A DNA stretch of 64,000 nucleotides from Membranipora membranacea (taxonomy: Eukaryota > Bryozoa > Gymnolaemata > Cheilostomatida > Membraniporidae): contig OU612070.1 in assembly GCA_914767715.1 (NCBI GenBank), positions 29,252,025 through 29,316,024 of the forward strand, read 5' to 3'. How positions within the stretch are numbered: the first letter of the stretch is position 1; each line of letters starts with the position of its first letter. This document shows positions 35,690 through 48,335 of this stretch, piece after piece. The notes under the pieces were generated by a model. That model worked only from the letters and a program-made list of their open reading frames with translations. It did no database searches and was not told where the DNA came from. A program made the translations under genes and the position numbers.

Positions 35690-35861
35690 CTATTTGTAGA
35701 AAGTTATAAATTGATCAATGAGCCAATGTCATTGACTTATATACGGTTACGATAATGTAATGATACATATCAATGTTATAAATAAAACCAAACATCATGT
35801 AAGTTTTAATATCTATTGAAAACTGTGCAAAAAGATGAGGTCATTGCAGTTATGGTCTAAT

Positions 35862-35869
35862 CTTTTATT
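35862..35869 (-). terminator. Poly(A) signal region of the USP gene
   Basis: taataaaa directly overlaps the TAA stop of the last exon on the minus strand and includes AATAAA. It supports this as the 3' end of the USP transcript. Confidence 0.5.
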
Positions 35870-38800
35870 ACAATAAAGTTTCCTTCTTCCACCAGTCATT
35901 GAACGTACCAGACAGTTCTTTGTGTTTAGGAATATTTGGAGATTGGTCTTGTTTCACCTTAGTTCTTGCTGATACGAACGAAAACCCATCCTGTCCTGCA
36001 TCTACATGGCAAACATTTTCAATACAGTTGTTCAGATGACTTCAGTTCTTCAAGTAACTTTCATAGTTTTGACTCATATAATGACCCTAAAAAGATTCGC
36101 TGTGACAACCGCTCATGTTGCTTTATTTTTTGCTTATATTTGGTTGAAAATCAAGATGGATATAGGAGGATAGAATAACCAAATCATGAGTAACTGCGGT
36201 TTGCTAAGAGAAATACCTCCAGTTGCTTCTGAGCTGTATCCTGAGAAACTGTTGGTCTCGGCTAACCTATAAAATAACATCCTTAATTTAGATGAACAAG
36301 CATCTCACAGCAAAGCGGATAATTACAACTAATGATCCTATTCTGAAGGTTGTTTATTTTCTTTTTTCTGAGTAGGGTGATGAATCTTGATAACGCCAAA
36401 TTTCCAGATCAGTGTTTGCATCATGAAGATCTGCAATGACGTGTTGATTATCAAATTCCTGTTTCTTTTCTTTTCCTATTGAAAGGACAGAATAAGATAT
36501 TCAGATGAACAGCTAGTAGGCAAAGAGGCAGTAAACAGTACAGTTAAACATATTATTCACCGTCAACAGAAAATGATTCTGCAAAGTATGAATCAAAATT
36601 CAATAATGGTAAATTTTGCATCCTACTATTAAATCAATTAATTGGTTACTTACCGGTGTCATCCTGTGTTTCAGTCATTGTACCAGTTGGTATGAGTGTA
36701 TGGGTTTTCCTATACCTTGTGAAAAAGAAGCATAACTTTCAAATCGTGTAAGATTTTTCTTGAACTTCCATAACATCAATGACAATATTTAGGACATCCT
36801 GAACTGCTGTTGAATTAAGGTACATAGCTATGCATATGCGTTATGTATGTATTATTGTATTTGCATTTACTAAATAATAGAACATTTATAGAATTAATTT
36901 TATCACTAGACACTCAGCTACTGTAATATGAACACAACTTCCTTGTCCATTGAAAAGTATTAAAATTGAAACATCAATGATTGATTCAAAATTTGCTTAC
37001 AGTGCTGTTGTTGTAGATCGTACAGCATATTTGAATGGGCGGCAAATTACGCTCAAGGCTGACTTTACTGTTGGTTTGCAGTGTTGGATTGCAAGCTTTC
37101 CGACTGAGGCTATCTGATTGATTAAGCTAGGATAATCTTCACCTCCTATTGACTGCCCCTCCCTGCCACTCCTGATCATGTTGTTGTCATATATCTGTGA
37201 TATCAGCGCTGATTTGAACACTAAGTTGCCTGACTTGGGATCCCCAGAATGAGTCCGAGCATGCATGTCATTAGTTTCTGATACTTGGTCAACTCTCTGT
37301 AATATAGTTCCCTGTGACGATATTGGCTGGTTTTGTGCTGGTTCTACTGGTGCAGGTTTACTTGAGGTAGTAGGCAGAGACCTGTTATATAGGCTGTATC
37401 CTGATTCTAGGAGCGCATGCTCCTCAGTGCTCTCCCTTGCAAATTCACTCTGAGAAGGCATTGGGTATATTTGTGAATTACCTGCAGCTCTCTGAATCTG
37501 TAGAAGCAGGTTGTCCGACTCTGTATGAATCTGACTGTCTTCAAGACTGTTTTCAAAAAATACATATTGATCATCTCTCTGGCTTTCGTCATCTTCTAAA
37601 AACATGCTAATGCTGCTATTGTTGCCAGTTGTCTCTGACGGTAGTGTTGGAAGTTGTTTTTTTCCCACGCTAGTAAGCCCAACCTTGTCTTGTTTCCTCT
37701 GAGCATTCTCTGCAGCTGTAATGTTTTGATTGTCATGTTTCTGTTTCTTTGCCTCAATCGGAGGAGCAAGAATTTGAAAGCAGTTGCCCTTGGTTTCATC
37801 CAAGTGTCTCTTTGCTTAGGACGTCTTATCTCTGTGAACCTTGACCTGTGATCTGTGTTGCGGGGTGGCGACCATGAGATTTTGGCTGGTCTCTGTTATG
37901 CTTGGCTGATGTATTTGCCTGTCTCCAATAATTCCCATTTCTTGTGTATGATCGACTTTAGAATGTGCTGATTCTCTTGAAAGCTGTGTTTGAGTTTGTG
38001 CTTTGGCAGATTTCCTTCCTGAGACTACTCCCTGTGACTCTAGAAATGGTCGGCTTTGTCTATCATTCTTGGGCTCTAGATTGCTTGCTATTTCTTCTGT
38101 TTGAACACTTAGTGGCCTTCCTAGCTGTGCGACCTTTAAGAAATGTTGTAAAAATTTACAAATAATTATGATCTATGGAGTTACTTAAATCCTATGATTG
38201 TAACTGTTGTATTATTTTTCAGTTTTGCACCAAGATCTCATCTATCTGGCTTCTTTCATTAACCATTTCAAACGACATGGACAGAAAAAATGTAAAGCAA
38301 AAAGGTGACACATAATTAAACATTTATTTTTGATGCTCTTGCTCACCAACCAATAAAGTGAGCTAATGAATTTTTTATGCACATCATCTCAGTGTTGGAT
38401 GTGTACTTATAAGAAGTGTAAGCGGCAGTTATTCCACTAACACTGACAATGAATTGCTTTCCATATCCATGTTCATTTTTTAATTCAATTAACAAGATAT
38501 CGGCCGAAAGTAAAGAAAGATTTTTTTAACAATCATCTTTGGGTACCTGTGTGTCGTTTGGTGCATAAAAGAGCATATACGGATGTGAGCGCTTCAGAGA
38601 TAGCTCTGATATCTTTGACACCTGTAAACACACAAATAATATTGAGTCAAAGTTCTCTTCGGTAAAATTATATGAGGAGATTGAAGATTTTCCCTTGCTA
38701 GCATATCAGAATTATCATATCACCAGCAGGTTATTTATGCTGTTTATGCATTGAATGGGTATTAATATATGGGTATTAATGGGTATTAATATATAAAGTG

Positions 38801-41800
38801 CAGTCTGATTCCAAATGTAACATGCAGCGTAGATCTGAAAACTGCGCTTAAAGTGCAGTGTATTTTTACCTTCTCATCATTTATCTCAAACCATTGGCCC
38901 TTATGCTTGACTATAGAGTAGTAGTGCCCGGAATGCAGATCAGCTCCCTTGTGTACAACTGCTGCATAAAGAGTGTAACCTCTGCTATGACCATGTCTCT
39001 GAAATTATAAGTGTGTCGGTGTATGGCTCATTAACTAGTTACACGGTACGTAGATGTGCATTGTGCTTCATTTGAAATGTGATTTGGAGAGATGGAACTT
39101 TTGATCGTATCTCATGAAATTCCTGGTATATAAATGTAGTCTATGAGTAATATTCAACATAATTGAATGAATAACATACATCGGTTATCTGAATCCTCTG
39201 CTGCATTGATATCAAGGTCTTCTTTTTCTCACTTGCGCCACAGATGTTGAAAGTCACTGCGAGAATGTCTGGTAAATTCAGAAAACTTGATATCTTTTCT
39301 GCTGTAGTGTTTAGTGGACAGCTGCAAAAGCAATGGGTTTTTTGTGAGTTATAATCTTAACTTGATGAGCTTAGCACGGCAGGCAGTAAATGCACTTGGG
39401 ACTCAACTCAAAATTGTCTGAGATTACATATCGCTCCTTACAATTAGAGCCTGAAATGTTAAATTATATTTATCTGCTCAGCGTCGCTCCAAAAATGGCT
39501 AGAGTGGATGAGAAAGTATCATTTTTGTCAGCAGCAATCAGCATTAGATGAACTGTACTGGAAAAATGTTTATTTGCTGGAGGGTTAAGGTAGTTTGAAT
39601 TTTCATTCAATGCATATGACCAACACAAATTTTTTATTGTTATTTATCATTTATTGGAACACCCCACAGATATAAGATTGACATATCCAGTTTACAAAAT
39701 TTTTTTTCAAGGCTCAGATTCACTTACTTCGGGCAATCGTAATCCCTTATCGATGATGAACAGAATCTCTTCAGTGCATTGCTAGTGCTGTCAACTCTCC
39801 CCTTTGAAAAGTTAATATGAATGTACACAAAACACATTTTGAGTTGCAATCAGGAAACTGTTGTTCTATTCATTTTCTCAACACTATCAGATATTGTGCA
39901 GCAGCACTGACTGAAGTCAATCACACCAGTATTGATAAACAATACTCAGTATCTTGAAATTGCAATAGTATCATGTAGGCATTGTGTAAGCACAGCATTG
40001 GATGTAAGAGGTGGATCCAATCTGTAGATCGCTTGCCTCTCGTTATGCACCTATTGAAGGTACATGAATTCAGACTTGTTGCAGTTCACTAACTGTCTAC
40101 TGGGTAGGCCAACCAAACCTGTGGCACTTAACAGAAGGTCAAAACAATAACTGTAATTGACAGTGTCTGTCCAGAAAAACCCATTGAAATTTCTCTGATG
40201 ATACCTTTTATACAATGAACGACGAAATGCTCCACGCTCATAACTCACCTTGACATTCAACGGAAGAGACAAAAAGTTTTCTGCAAAAACATTAGTGTGA
40301 TCGCAGGCACAACATCTCACAGAGCTCTGCATAACTGTATCAAACAGGTTATATATGTGCGCACTGAAAAGAGATTATGATGAGAACCATAGAGTTTTAC
40401 TATATTTACTCTCACACAATCACCCATTCAAAAATGTAGATAAAATCGGATGATCTATTGAAAGATACAAATTACACTCTTTATTATATATAAATATTTC
40501 TGTTGTTAGAAACTCTCATAAACAAACTGAAACAAAACTCTCTGTCCTTTTTGGAGTGCAGGCTTTATCCGGTCGGAGTTAAGTGGATGTTCGTTATGAT
40601 ATTTTATAATTGTTCATTGTAACTCTTGAATGGAATAGCGAATGTAAATCAATTGTATTGAGCGGTAATGGTCTGTAAAATACATGTTTATTTCTTAAAA
40701 GTCAGCAAAATCATTACTTTCAAGAAACAATCCATTACATCATGATCAATTTACAAAAGTCACTCACACTCTGGATTAACCATTCGAGAAATCCAAAATA
40801 CTCATAGAGGTTTCAGATCTTGTTTACTTCATTTATTTAATTTATTTATTTATTTATTCAATTCATTTATTTATTTGATACTTTATTTATTTAATTCATT
40901 TTAGGATTCAATGTAACAGACAATTTTTCCTGGTCCATACACTGTGATAGTGTATTTGAGAAAGTTTAAAAAACCCTAATCTTTTATAATTATGCACACC
41001 CTATCTGACCACCTACTCTGCCAAACAATTCTATTATCTGTTTATACATTGCTATTTAACGTACGGAATACATATTTACTACAATCTTTCACCCTCAACA
41101 TACACAGATCGCATTATTTTGCAACAAAAAAGAGCATTGCGTATTATTGCCAATATTCACCATATACCATATCATTTAATATCAACAAACGAAATGTGTT
41201 CGCATTTAAAAATATTACCGTTACCACTCTTAAATAATCACTTTACCTACCTATACATATTCAAAGTTATGTATAAATTGTCACCTCAATACATTTCTGA
41301 TTTCTTTGTAAATGTAGATAATAGATTTCCTAAACGGGATGATAAACTTAAAAAAGTACCTTTTGACAACCTAAATCATGTAGTTGCAAGCAAACTCAAT
41401 GGCTTACCTTACCATATCAGATGAGTTGACAAGTTTGAACACTTTAAAACAATGCTCATGAAACATATGATTAAAGGTTGATCAAAATCAGATGTCATAT
41501 CACACGCCACATCCCGAAGTATGGGCGGCGAAAAAACTAGTTGCCTTAGGGGCTAGGCTGCAATACCTGCGCCCATCTGCTCTCAGTTTGCAGGCAGGTC
41601 GGAGCACACCTGGGGGTCCAACCAAACCCCAGTAGTCTGTAGACTCCAGCGGGATTCGAACCCATGACCTTAAAAATTTGCATACTGAAGGGATGGCGCT
41701 CTAACCAACTGAGCGACCTCCTACTCCTACCTCCTATACCAATCCATATAATTTTAAATACCCTTTTTTTTATGTCGCATCATGTAAAACATCTTTACAA

Positions 41801-42982
41801 GATGACATTGATGAAAATAAAGTGATGAAAAAAAATGGTCAGTCATGCATGTTTGATAACCAATAGATGCAAGACAAAACTTGCTTCTCCGGGCTTTTGA
41901 GTACTATTGGTACATGTACTCTCACAATACAAATCTTGTTGTGTGATCACCCCTATAAATATATGACAAGACAATAGGTGGTCGAGAGTAGCAGTTTTTT
42001 ATTACTGCTATGACTGTCTGTTTCACATAGATTCCTCGTTTTCACCACATCTTTTTCTAGATAACCAATAATATGTTGAGAGTACTCACCCGTTGCATGT
42101 CTGGTCGTTAAGATGATTCATTAAAAAGATAAAGAACTCACTAGCATCTTGCTGTCTTCCATTTACAATGACTGGAAACAACTCTGAAAGACACAAAACA
42201 CATTGAAGATCATCTGTTGTTGTTAACCAAAAGTTATTTTACAGTACTTTCCTTGAAAAGCTCGTTTTAAAAACAATTTCTGATCAAGATTACAGGCGCT
42301 ATAGATAAACTAAGTTTAAAGTAACAAAATTTCAAAACCTGTTTGCAGTCTATCTTATCTATCTAGTGCACTGAAAAAACACATTACCTTTCATCATAGG
42401 CATAATGATTTCCCATTCACCATAAATAGCTGCCAACGCACAATGCGAACCGAGATCTGAAATAGAATTGATGAGTACAATGTTGTAGAAATGATAAATT
42501 CCCCTTATTATTATGATGACATATGCTAAAGAATAAATATGAGTAACTTATTCAAAAATTAACTGAGTTTAGAAAAATAGTATGAAATGGGTAGTGAGGG
42601 TAATGTACCAGTCTTATCCCTATATTTGGGTTCACCGGCCGCCTTACATAGTATAGTGTAAAATAAATTAACCATCCTCAGTGATTTAACAGGTAAACAA
42701 AAAATAATTGTGTTGTATCATTTGTAGGTCCAACTATGTGTATATTGCTTTGCGACAGAATCGCAGATACTATCTCTCTGGATTTATTTCTTGACGCAAA
42801 CTATGAGTTATCAGCTCACACGAAAATGTGAGGATAACTTGACACATGTGGTGTTATAATAATATGTTAACTCACCTTTACAAAGATCCTCAGTCAAACA
42901 CATCTTGATAGCTTTTGTCTCCCTTAGGACTTGAATAATAGAGTTGAGGAAACAGTTGTTAAATTTGTTGCTCAGTCCTTGT
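35868..42982 (-). CDS. Ubiquitin-specific protease (USP, peptidase C19), 5' end missing, in-frame stop in tail
   Basis: Exons (minus): 42982-42876, 42456-42388, 42183-42090, 40363-40249, 39801-39728, 39321-39180, 38998-38870, 38621-38547, 38133-37001, 36715-36654, 36475-36395 (weak donor), 36261-36217, 36001-35868. Phases fit throughout. The Cys box is GLSNKFNNCFLNS (catalytic Cys in NNC, where NTC is usual); then GRQQDASEFF; zinc ribbon CCAC plus DYDCPNC; LPDILAV; the His box YTLYAAVVHKGADLHSGHYY; WFEINDEK; and PYMLFYA. It cleaves ubiquitin from substrates. A long Ser/Gln-rich disordered tail follows, encoded mostly by the 1.1-kb exon. A TAA at 37816-37818 stops that exon after 105 codons, yet 271 further codons and four more exons stay open to a final TAA at 35868. 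The first coding exon was not found. The third intron contains a LINE relic and a SINE. Confidence 0.8.
40826..40905. repeat. (ATTT)n microsatellite
   Basis: Imperfect attt/atttattt runs interrupted by ttcaattc and gatac; within the third USP intron. Confidence 0.8.
40995..41480 (+). pseudogene. Relic of LINE ORF2 C-terminal domain
   Basis: The plus frame contains the diagnostic block LQQKRALRIIANI followed by LKILPLPLLNNHFTYLYIFK and a helical end, as found after the RT domain in CR1/Jockey-like ORF2. Upstream the same frame reads YGIHIYYNLSPSTYTD without stops. After the stop at 41424, a shifted frame still reads FEHFKTMLMKHMIKG, so the end is frameshifted. It differs from the 3.7-8.1 kb LINE and sits antisense in a USP intron. 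Confidence 0.8.
41490..41735 (-). mobile_element. tRNA-derived SINE
   Basis: On the minus strand, tcgctcagttggttagagcg (A box) at about 41722-41703 and gggttcgaatccc (B box) at about 41663-41651 have true tRNA spacing. The acceptor-stem halves pair only partly, so it is not a working tRNA gene. A GC-rich body and a tail near 41490 follow, directly abutting the LINE relic. Confidence 0.75.
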
Positions 42983-43116
42983 CTAAAATGCAAAACCCAA
43001 TATTAGTTAATATATAACCGATATAATGCGACCAAGAGTGACATTGAAGAGGATACAATCTACATTCACCATGGTTGGGATGAGAACAGGGTTAACATCT
43101 GATAGCGAGTACAAAG

Positions 43117-43135
43117 GTATTAATTATACATGCAG

Positions 43136-43168
<33 letters not shown>

Positions 43169-43390
43169 ATTAAAATTAGTAGATTTACATTTTTATATAT
43201 TAATTCACTGCTTAACATCATTTTTCCGAGAAGTTATTACTTTACTTTTCCACAGTCAGGAATTAATTATACATACAATTATATATATATATATATATGT
43301 CAATAAAGTTAGTAGATTTATATTTTTTATATATCAATTCACCGCTTAACATCATTTTTCCCAGACGGTATCACTTTACTTTTCCACATT
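43117..43390 (+). repeat. Tandem duplication of about 137 bp containing (TA)n
   Basis: Two copies each begin with attaattatacat and a (TA)n tract, then share agtagattta, aattcac-gcttaacatcattttt and actttacttttccaca. They differ in TA length and a few bases. Confidence 0.8.
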
Positions 43391-46118
43391 CTACTCACTA
43401 CAGGATATCATGTACATCGCATCTTAGCTAGGTTAGGCTCGTTTCAGTTTGACTTATTGGCAGCTAACACCAATACACTGCTTGTGGAGTTTTGCGAAAT
43501 GGAGAATATTTTTCTTGTTAATGATCTTCTCCCTCAAGGTAACTTTGAAAGATGTATGTGTAAGTGTTAAGTGTTATTCTCATATGAAACTCTTATCCTT
43601 GAAGACCGAAAAGAATTTATTCTGCTGAGCTCAAGATCAAGCACCTAGATGTTCTTACTAGATCCTCAAGCAATTATTTGCCACTAGTTAAAACAATAGA
43701 ACACAAAATATGGAATAATGACAAGTATAATTAATATATTCAACTCACAGAGTGTCCAGTTTCTGGTATAGAAAGAAGAATGACAGAAAATGTTTATATA
43801 TTTTTCCGAATATATTATATGAAAGCAGAAATCGAGAAATAGCGGACATTTACCGAATTGCCTCTCGACCATCGATATGTTGTAATGCGATTCAGTATAT
43901 TGTATTATGCTAATGCTGCGATAAGATTAATGTTTGACAAAAACATAGTCATTGAATAATATACTACATATGTCAACATCTTTGTGACACAGAATAGTCC
44001 TGGTACTTATGTTAACAATGAAATGTCTCAGTATACATACCTTAATTCCTCTCCGAGGGCACCTAAGGGTTGCCATATTGCTCTCTAGCCAGAGTTCACC
44101 TCCTCTTTCTCAGTGTGCCAATTGTCAATTGTTGATAAGAAATGCAATAATCTGTCAAATGATTAATTCCCTACTATCAAATTTCTGTTTTTTTTTCTCA
44201 TGGATTAGCTAAATATTATAGGGGAGCTTATAAGGCCAAATTTCATAGAAACTGATAGCCAAAGGAGTAGTCATATTTTCGGAGATGAGATGAAAACTCC
44301 AAATAACACAATCAAAGCATATAATCCAGTAAGAATAATTATAGTTTGTTTACTGAAGTGGATGTTGCCCATGTAATGAATAGAATCACAAGAAAAATGA
44401 AAGCATCCTACTGACTACATCAAGTAGTTGGGTGTTAACATTTGGTACCAGATAACCCTAGCAACACTTTGCGCGTATAAACTGTTTGATATTTTCCATT
44501 TATTTTCTGTACCAGGTCGACAGTGAGAACAAGATGGAGTGTGTTTTAACTTTACATAATTTTTTGACATAATAATACTCTACAAATTTCTCAAAGGGCT
44601 TGAAATGCTGATGTGGCTAGGTTGCAGAGTTAGGCCTCTACGCACTATAATATATGCATATGGAGTCCAGCCAACTTTCCATTTATAATGTAAGGTGAAA
44701 TGAAACATGCCATTGCAATCAGAATGCGTAGATCTATGAATAACCAAACTTTAAGCTGCAAATCACTTTCATCATTCCTTGTGTTGTTTACAAATCACCA
44801 TCATGATCATTTATTTTAAAAATTTGCATTTCACCATCAACCGTAAATAACTCTTGGTTAAAACACATTTAGCTTTCATTCATGAGTAAGCATGCAAACA
44901 TGAGCAATATGTAACCCTTGTTGGCATGGCAAGTTCACAGGTTTGCAAAAAATTGTATGATGCAATTATCACAAACCAAAATACTGTGGCTGTTGTTTGA
45001 ATTCAGAATTGCCTTCTTATAAGCATAACACAGATAACTCCAGAAATATACATACAGTAAGAAGACCAGAAATGCGTAAACAATTAGCATGTTCATGTTT
45101 ATTGCAGCTCATTATATGGACTATTTATTCAGGTTGATTTTGTCTGTAATACTTAATATATGCCACATTGAAGCTCATTTTATCAAGATGAAAATATAGA
45201 AATATAAAATATAGTGTCAATGACGTGACTAATTAGCTGCATCGCCAGGTCATATTGTAGAACAGTCTTTCATAATAGGAACTGGGCAGGTGAACATTTG
45301 TACAAGAAACTCCTACACTATAGTCCACTTGCAGCAAGACAATCTTCAACAGATTGGCACCCAGCAATCGCTGTACAACCCTATGAGAGTAGAAGATACA
45401 ACGGTATCACATATTGCAGATTGGCTTACCGAGGATCAACATCCATCAATCTGGATATCACCCTATGTGATTGGAAGATACTATGGTATCACATATAGCT
45501 GATAGCTAGTCAGATCCCCATAACTGTTGCAATGTGTCATTCATAGCAATTTGGCTCATAGTCTGTCAGGACTGAGTGTTCTCTATCCAACCTCAGGAGT
45601 GGAAGATATTAAGTATCCAGTAGAGCATATATCAGATTTGGATGACCAATCACTAAATACAGCCTAAATAGTGGATGATAATGCACTGTCATATTATAAC
45701 AGATTTGCAGATCAATTTCCCCAGTCTTCGTACAACATGAGAGGTAACAAATATTTTGATATCGGATATATAAAAGATCAGCCTATTCTTCATTACCCAG
45801 AGTTATCACTCACAAACAGGTGGAGTTACCGTAACGTCTCCTTGATCTCATGCAAGATGTAAAATGGAATTGCTGCGCACATATGATGTCAACGTAATTT
45901 ACTTTGGTTGAATCCTGGTTTTATAAAGTGTTTCAATCTCTTCTAACTGTGAAAGAGGAACAAAGAAGTCCCGGGCCTGTAAACAGAGTTTGATTATACA
46001 GATTAAAATAGTGCTTATTATATTCATTTATTATATTATAACATTTTGTTGTCTCGATGTGAAATTGTAATGAAACATTGTTATGTTTGTTCTTCTTTAA
46101 TTGAAAGTACAACACCTT
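43391..46118. other. Intergenic upstream of USP gene
   Basis: AT-rich with short chance ORFs only. A possible donor gtaaat at 43853 has the phase needed by the first known USP exon, but no start codon was found in that frame. A diverged duplication (ggtatcacatat...cagattgg) lies at about 45395-45500. It probably includes the USP promoter. Confidence 0.4.
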
Positions 46119-46968
46119 GGGCTAGGTTTTATATTATGGGCCAAGTTTAACTAATTGGGGCCAAGTTTCATTTCATGGGGCCAAGTTTTATATTTGGGGC
46201 CAAGATTTCATAATTGAGACCAAGTTTCATTCCGTGGAGCCAAGTTTTATATGAGGGGCCAAGTTTTACTAATTGGGGCCAAATTTCAGTACATGGGGCC
46301 AAGTTTTATATTTGGGGCCTAGTTTTACTAATTGGGGCCAAGTTTCAGTACATGGGGCCAAGTTTTAGTAATTGAGGCAACTTTTTAGTACATGAGGCCA
46401 AGTTTTATATTTCGGGCCAAGTTTCATTGCATTGGGCCAAGTTTCATATTTGGGGCCAAGTTTTACTAACCGGGGCCAAGCTTTACTAATTGGGCCAAGT
46501 TTCATTCTATGGGGCCAAGTTTTATACGAGGGGCCAAGTTTTACTAACTGGGGCCAAGTTTCAGTACATGGGGCCAAGTTTTATATTTGGGGCCTAGTGT
46601 TACTAATTGGGGCCAAGTCTCAGTACTTGGGGCCGAGTTTTATATTTGGGGCCAAGTTTCATTGCATGGGGCCAAGTTTTACTAATTGAGGCCAAGTTTC
46701 AGTACTGAGGGCCAATTTTTACTACTTGGGGCCAAGTTTCAGTATATGGGGCCAAGTTTTACTACTTGGGGCCGAGTTTTATATTTGGGGCCAAGTTTTA
46801 CTACTTGGGGCCAAGTTCCATTGCATGGGGCCAAGTTTTACTAATTGGGGCCAAGTTTCAGTACTGAGGGCCAAGTTTTACTACTTGGGGCCAAGTTTCA
46901 GTATATGGGGCCAAGTTTTATATTTGGTGCCAGGTTTTACTACTTGGGGCCAAGTTCCAGTACTTGGA
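46119..46968 (+). repeat. Satellite-like array of ggggccaagttt units
   Basis: About 42 units of 19-20 bp: a fixed half ggggccaagttt and a variable half drawn from tactaatt, cagtacat, tatattt and cattgcat. The order tactaatt, cagtacat, tatattt recurs several times, i.e. a higher-order repeat of about 59 bp. It is the reverse complement of the 28.9 kb array. Confidence 0.92.
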
Positions 46969-47208
46969 TTCAAGGAGCAAATATGACCATTGTATTTGTA
47001 AACAACAACAAAAAAAGAAACAATAAGAAAAAAGGTATTGATGTAGTAAGGTGTATATATAAAAAAGGCTTTTTCCGCAAAGAGCGGTGTTGAATTAAGG
47101 GAGGGCCGGGGTTTTGTGATGTGACAGGGTTTGAATGTAGGTAATGCTGAAATGGATGGCTGGTGTGCTCTGCTACATTATGGACATAGTATATGTTATG
47201 TATACATA

Positions 47209-47677
47209 GGTAATACACCTGTAATTGGGTGAAGGTCAACTTGTTGCAACCATCCTCCAAAATAAAATGATTAGTATGCTGATGACAAATGAGGGTGTAG
47301 CCAATTCAAAAGCACTTCTATCAGTGATATTGAACCCTGTTAATATTGTCAGGTGCATTTGCAATGGAAATTTATTGAATTAAAGTTTGAAATTCATTTT
47401 GCAAAATAATTTTAGGAAGATCAATGCATACGGTTTGGCTAATGAAAATTAGACCGGAAATGTGTGAAAAATGCAATGGTCTTACATATGGGGCCATTGA
47501 AAAATTCTGACAACGAATTTTCAACCCACAGTCACAAATATAGAAGAGAAGAAGCATACCATCATTTTGAGTGGTCTGGTTAAAGAATTGAAAGAACCTG
47601 AAGCAGGCCTATTGAGGTGACAAGTCAACATAGTTTGCCTGTAAAGCAATGGGGCAATAAATAGAGGTGTTGGACCT
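47209..47677 (+). repeat. Dispersed 469-bp repeat, copy 1
   Basis: From ggtaatacacctgtaattgg to gaggtgttggacct; matches 51547-52016 in direct orientation with roughly 20-25 differences. No ORF is conserved between the copies and no terminal inverted repeat is seen. Confidence 0.85.
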
Positions 47678-47949
47678 AATAGTAGCACTAGCAGACAACT
47701 TGCACCATCAGCTGATTGCAGTAAATATAGCAACTATAAAGGAAAAGCATTATTCAGTGACCTGGCTGGGTAGGTTATGGAACATTTAAAGGTTATTGAC
47801 ACTGGTGGGCACTGGTAAGGTTGGGTAGGGGGGGGGGCTGGTGGCTTGCTCTGTATGAACTAGGTTAACATATTCATATTCATTGGTACTAAGAAGATAT
47901 GTGTTGGAAAAGAGTGATGGGTTAGTTGAGCAACATGTCGTTGTGTTGA

Positions 47950-48335
47950 ACCCCAACTCAACTGCTGGCCCTGAATCCGCGTTTGAACCCCATAAACCCC
48001 AAACTATCAGCTGCAAACCCAAAATTTCAAGCTACAAACTCCACACTGTGAGCTGCAAACCCCAAACTGCGAGCTGAAAAACCCAAATATTGACCCCCAA
48101 ACCCCAAAAACTGACCCCTAAACCCTAAACCCTCGTTTTTGACCCCCAAACCCCAGGAAGTAGGCCGTGAACCCCAAAGTGTAGGCTGCAAAATTCAAAT
48201 TTCAAGCCGCAAACCCCAAATTTTGATCCCGAACCTGACCCCTAAACCCCAAAGGCTGACCCCAAATTTGGCTCACATACCTCAGGCTGCCAACCCCAAA
48301 CCCCAATATTACACCCCAATCCTCAATCAATATGA
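47950..48335 (+). repeat. C-rich degenerate array of aaccccaaa units
   Basis: Irregular repeats of aaaccccaaa separated by gctgcaa, ctgacccc and similar, including one telomere-like patch ccctaaaccctaaaccct at about 48116-48133. Spacing is not regular enough for a true telomeric tract. Confidence 0.75.

Noticed and set aside
35868-36261. Exon 36261-36217 as part of the MULE gene (phase 0 reading)
   Set aside because: The phase 1 reading joins cleanly to the USP last exon, which has a stop and poly(A) signal; this was preferred.
41640-41735. Functional tRNA gene
   Set aside because: A and B boxes are good but the acceptor stem does not pair and a SINE body follows.
43840-43880. Candidate first exon of the USP gene ending at 43854
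   Set aside because: The donor phase fits, but the frame has no start codon and a stop lies close upstream.
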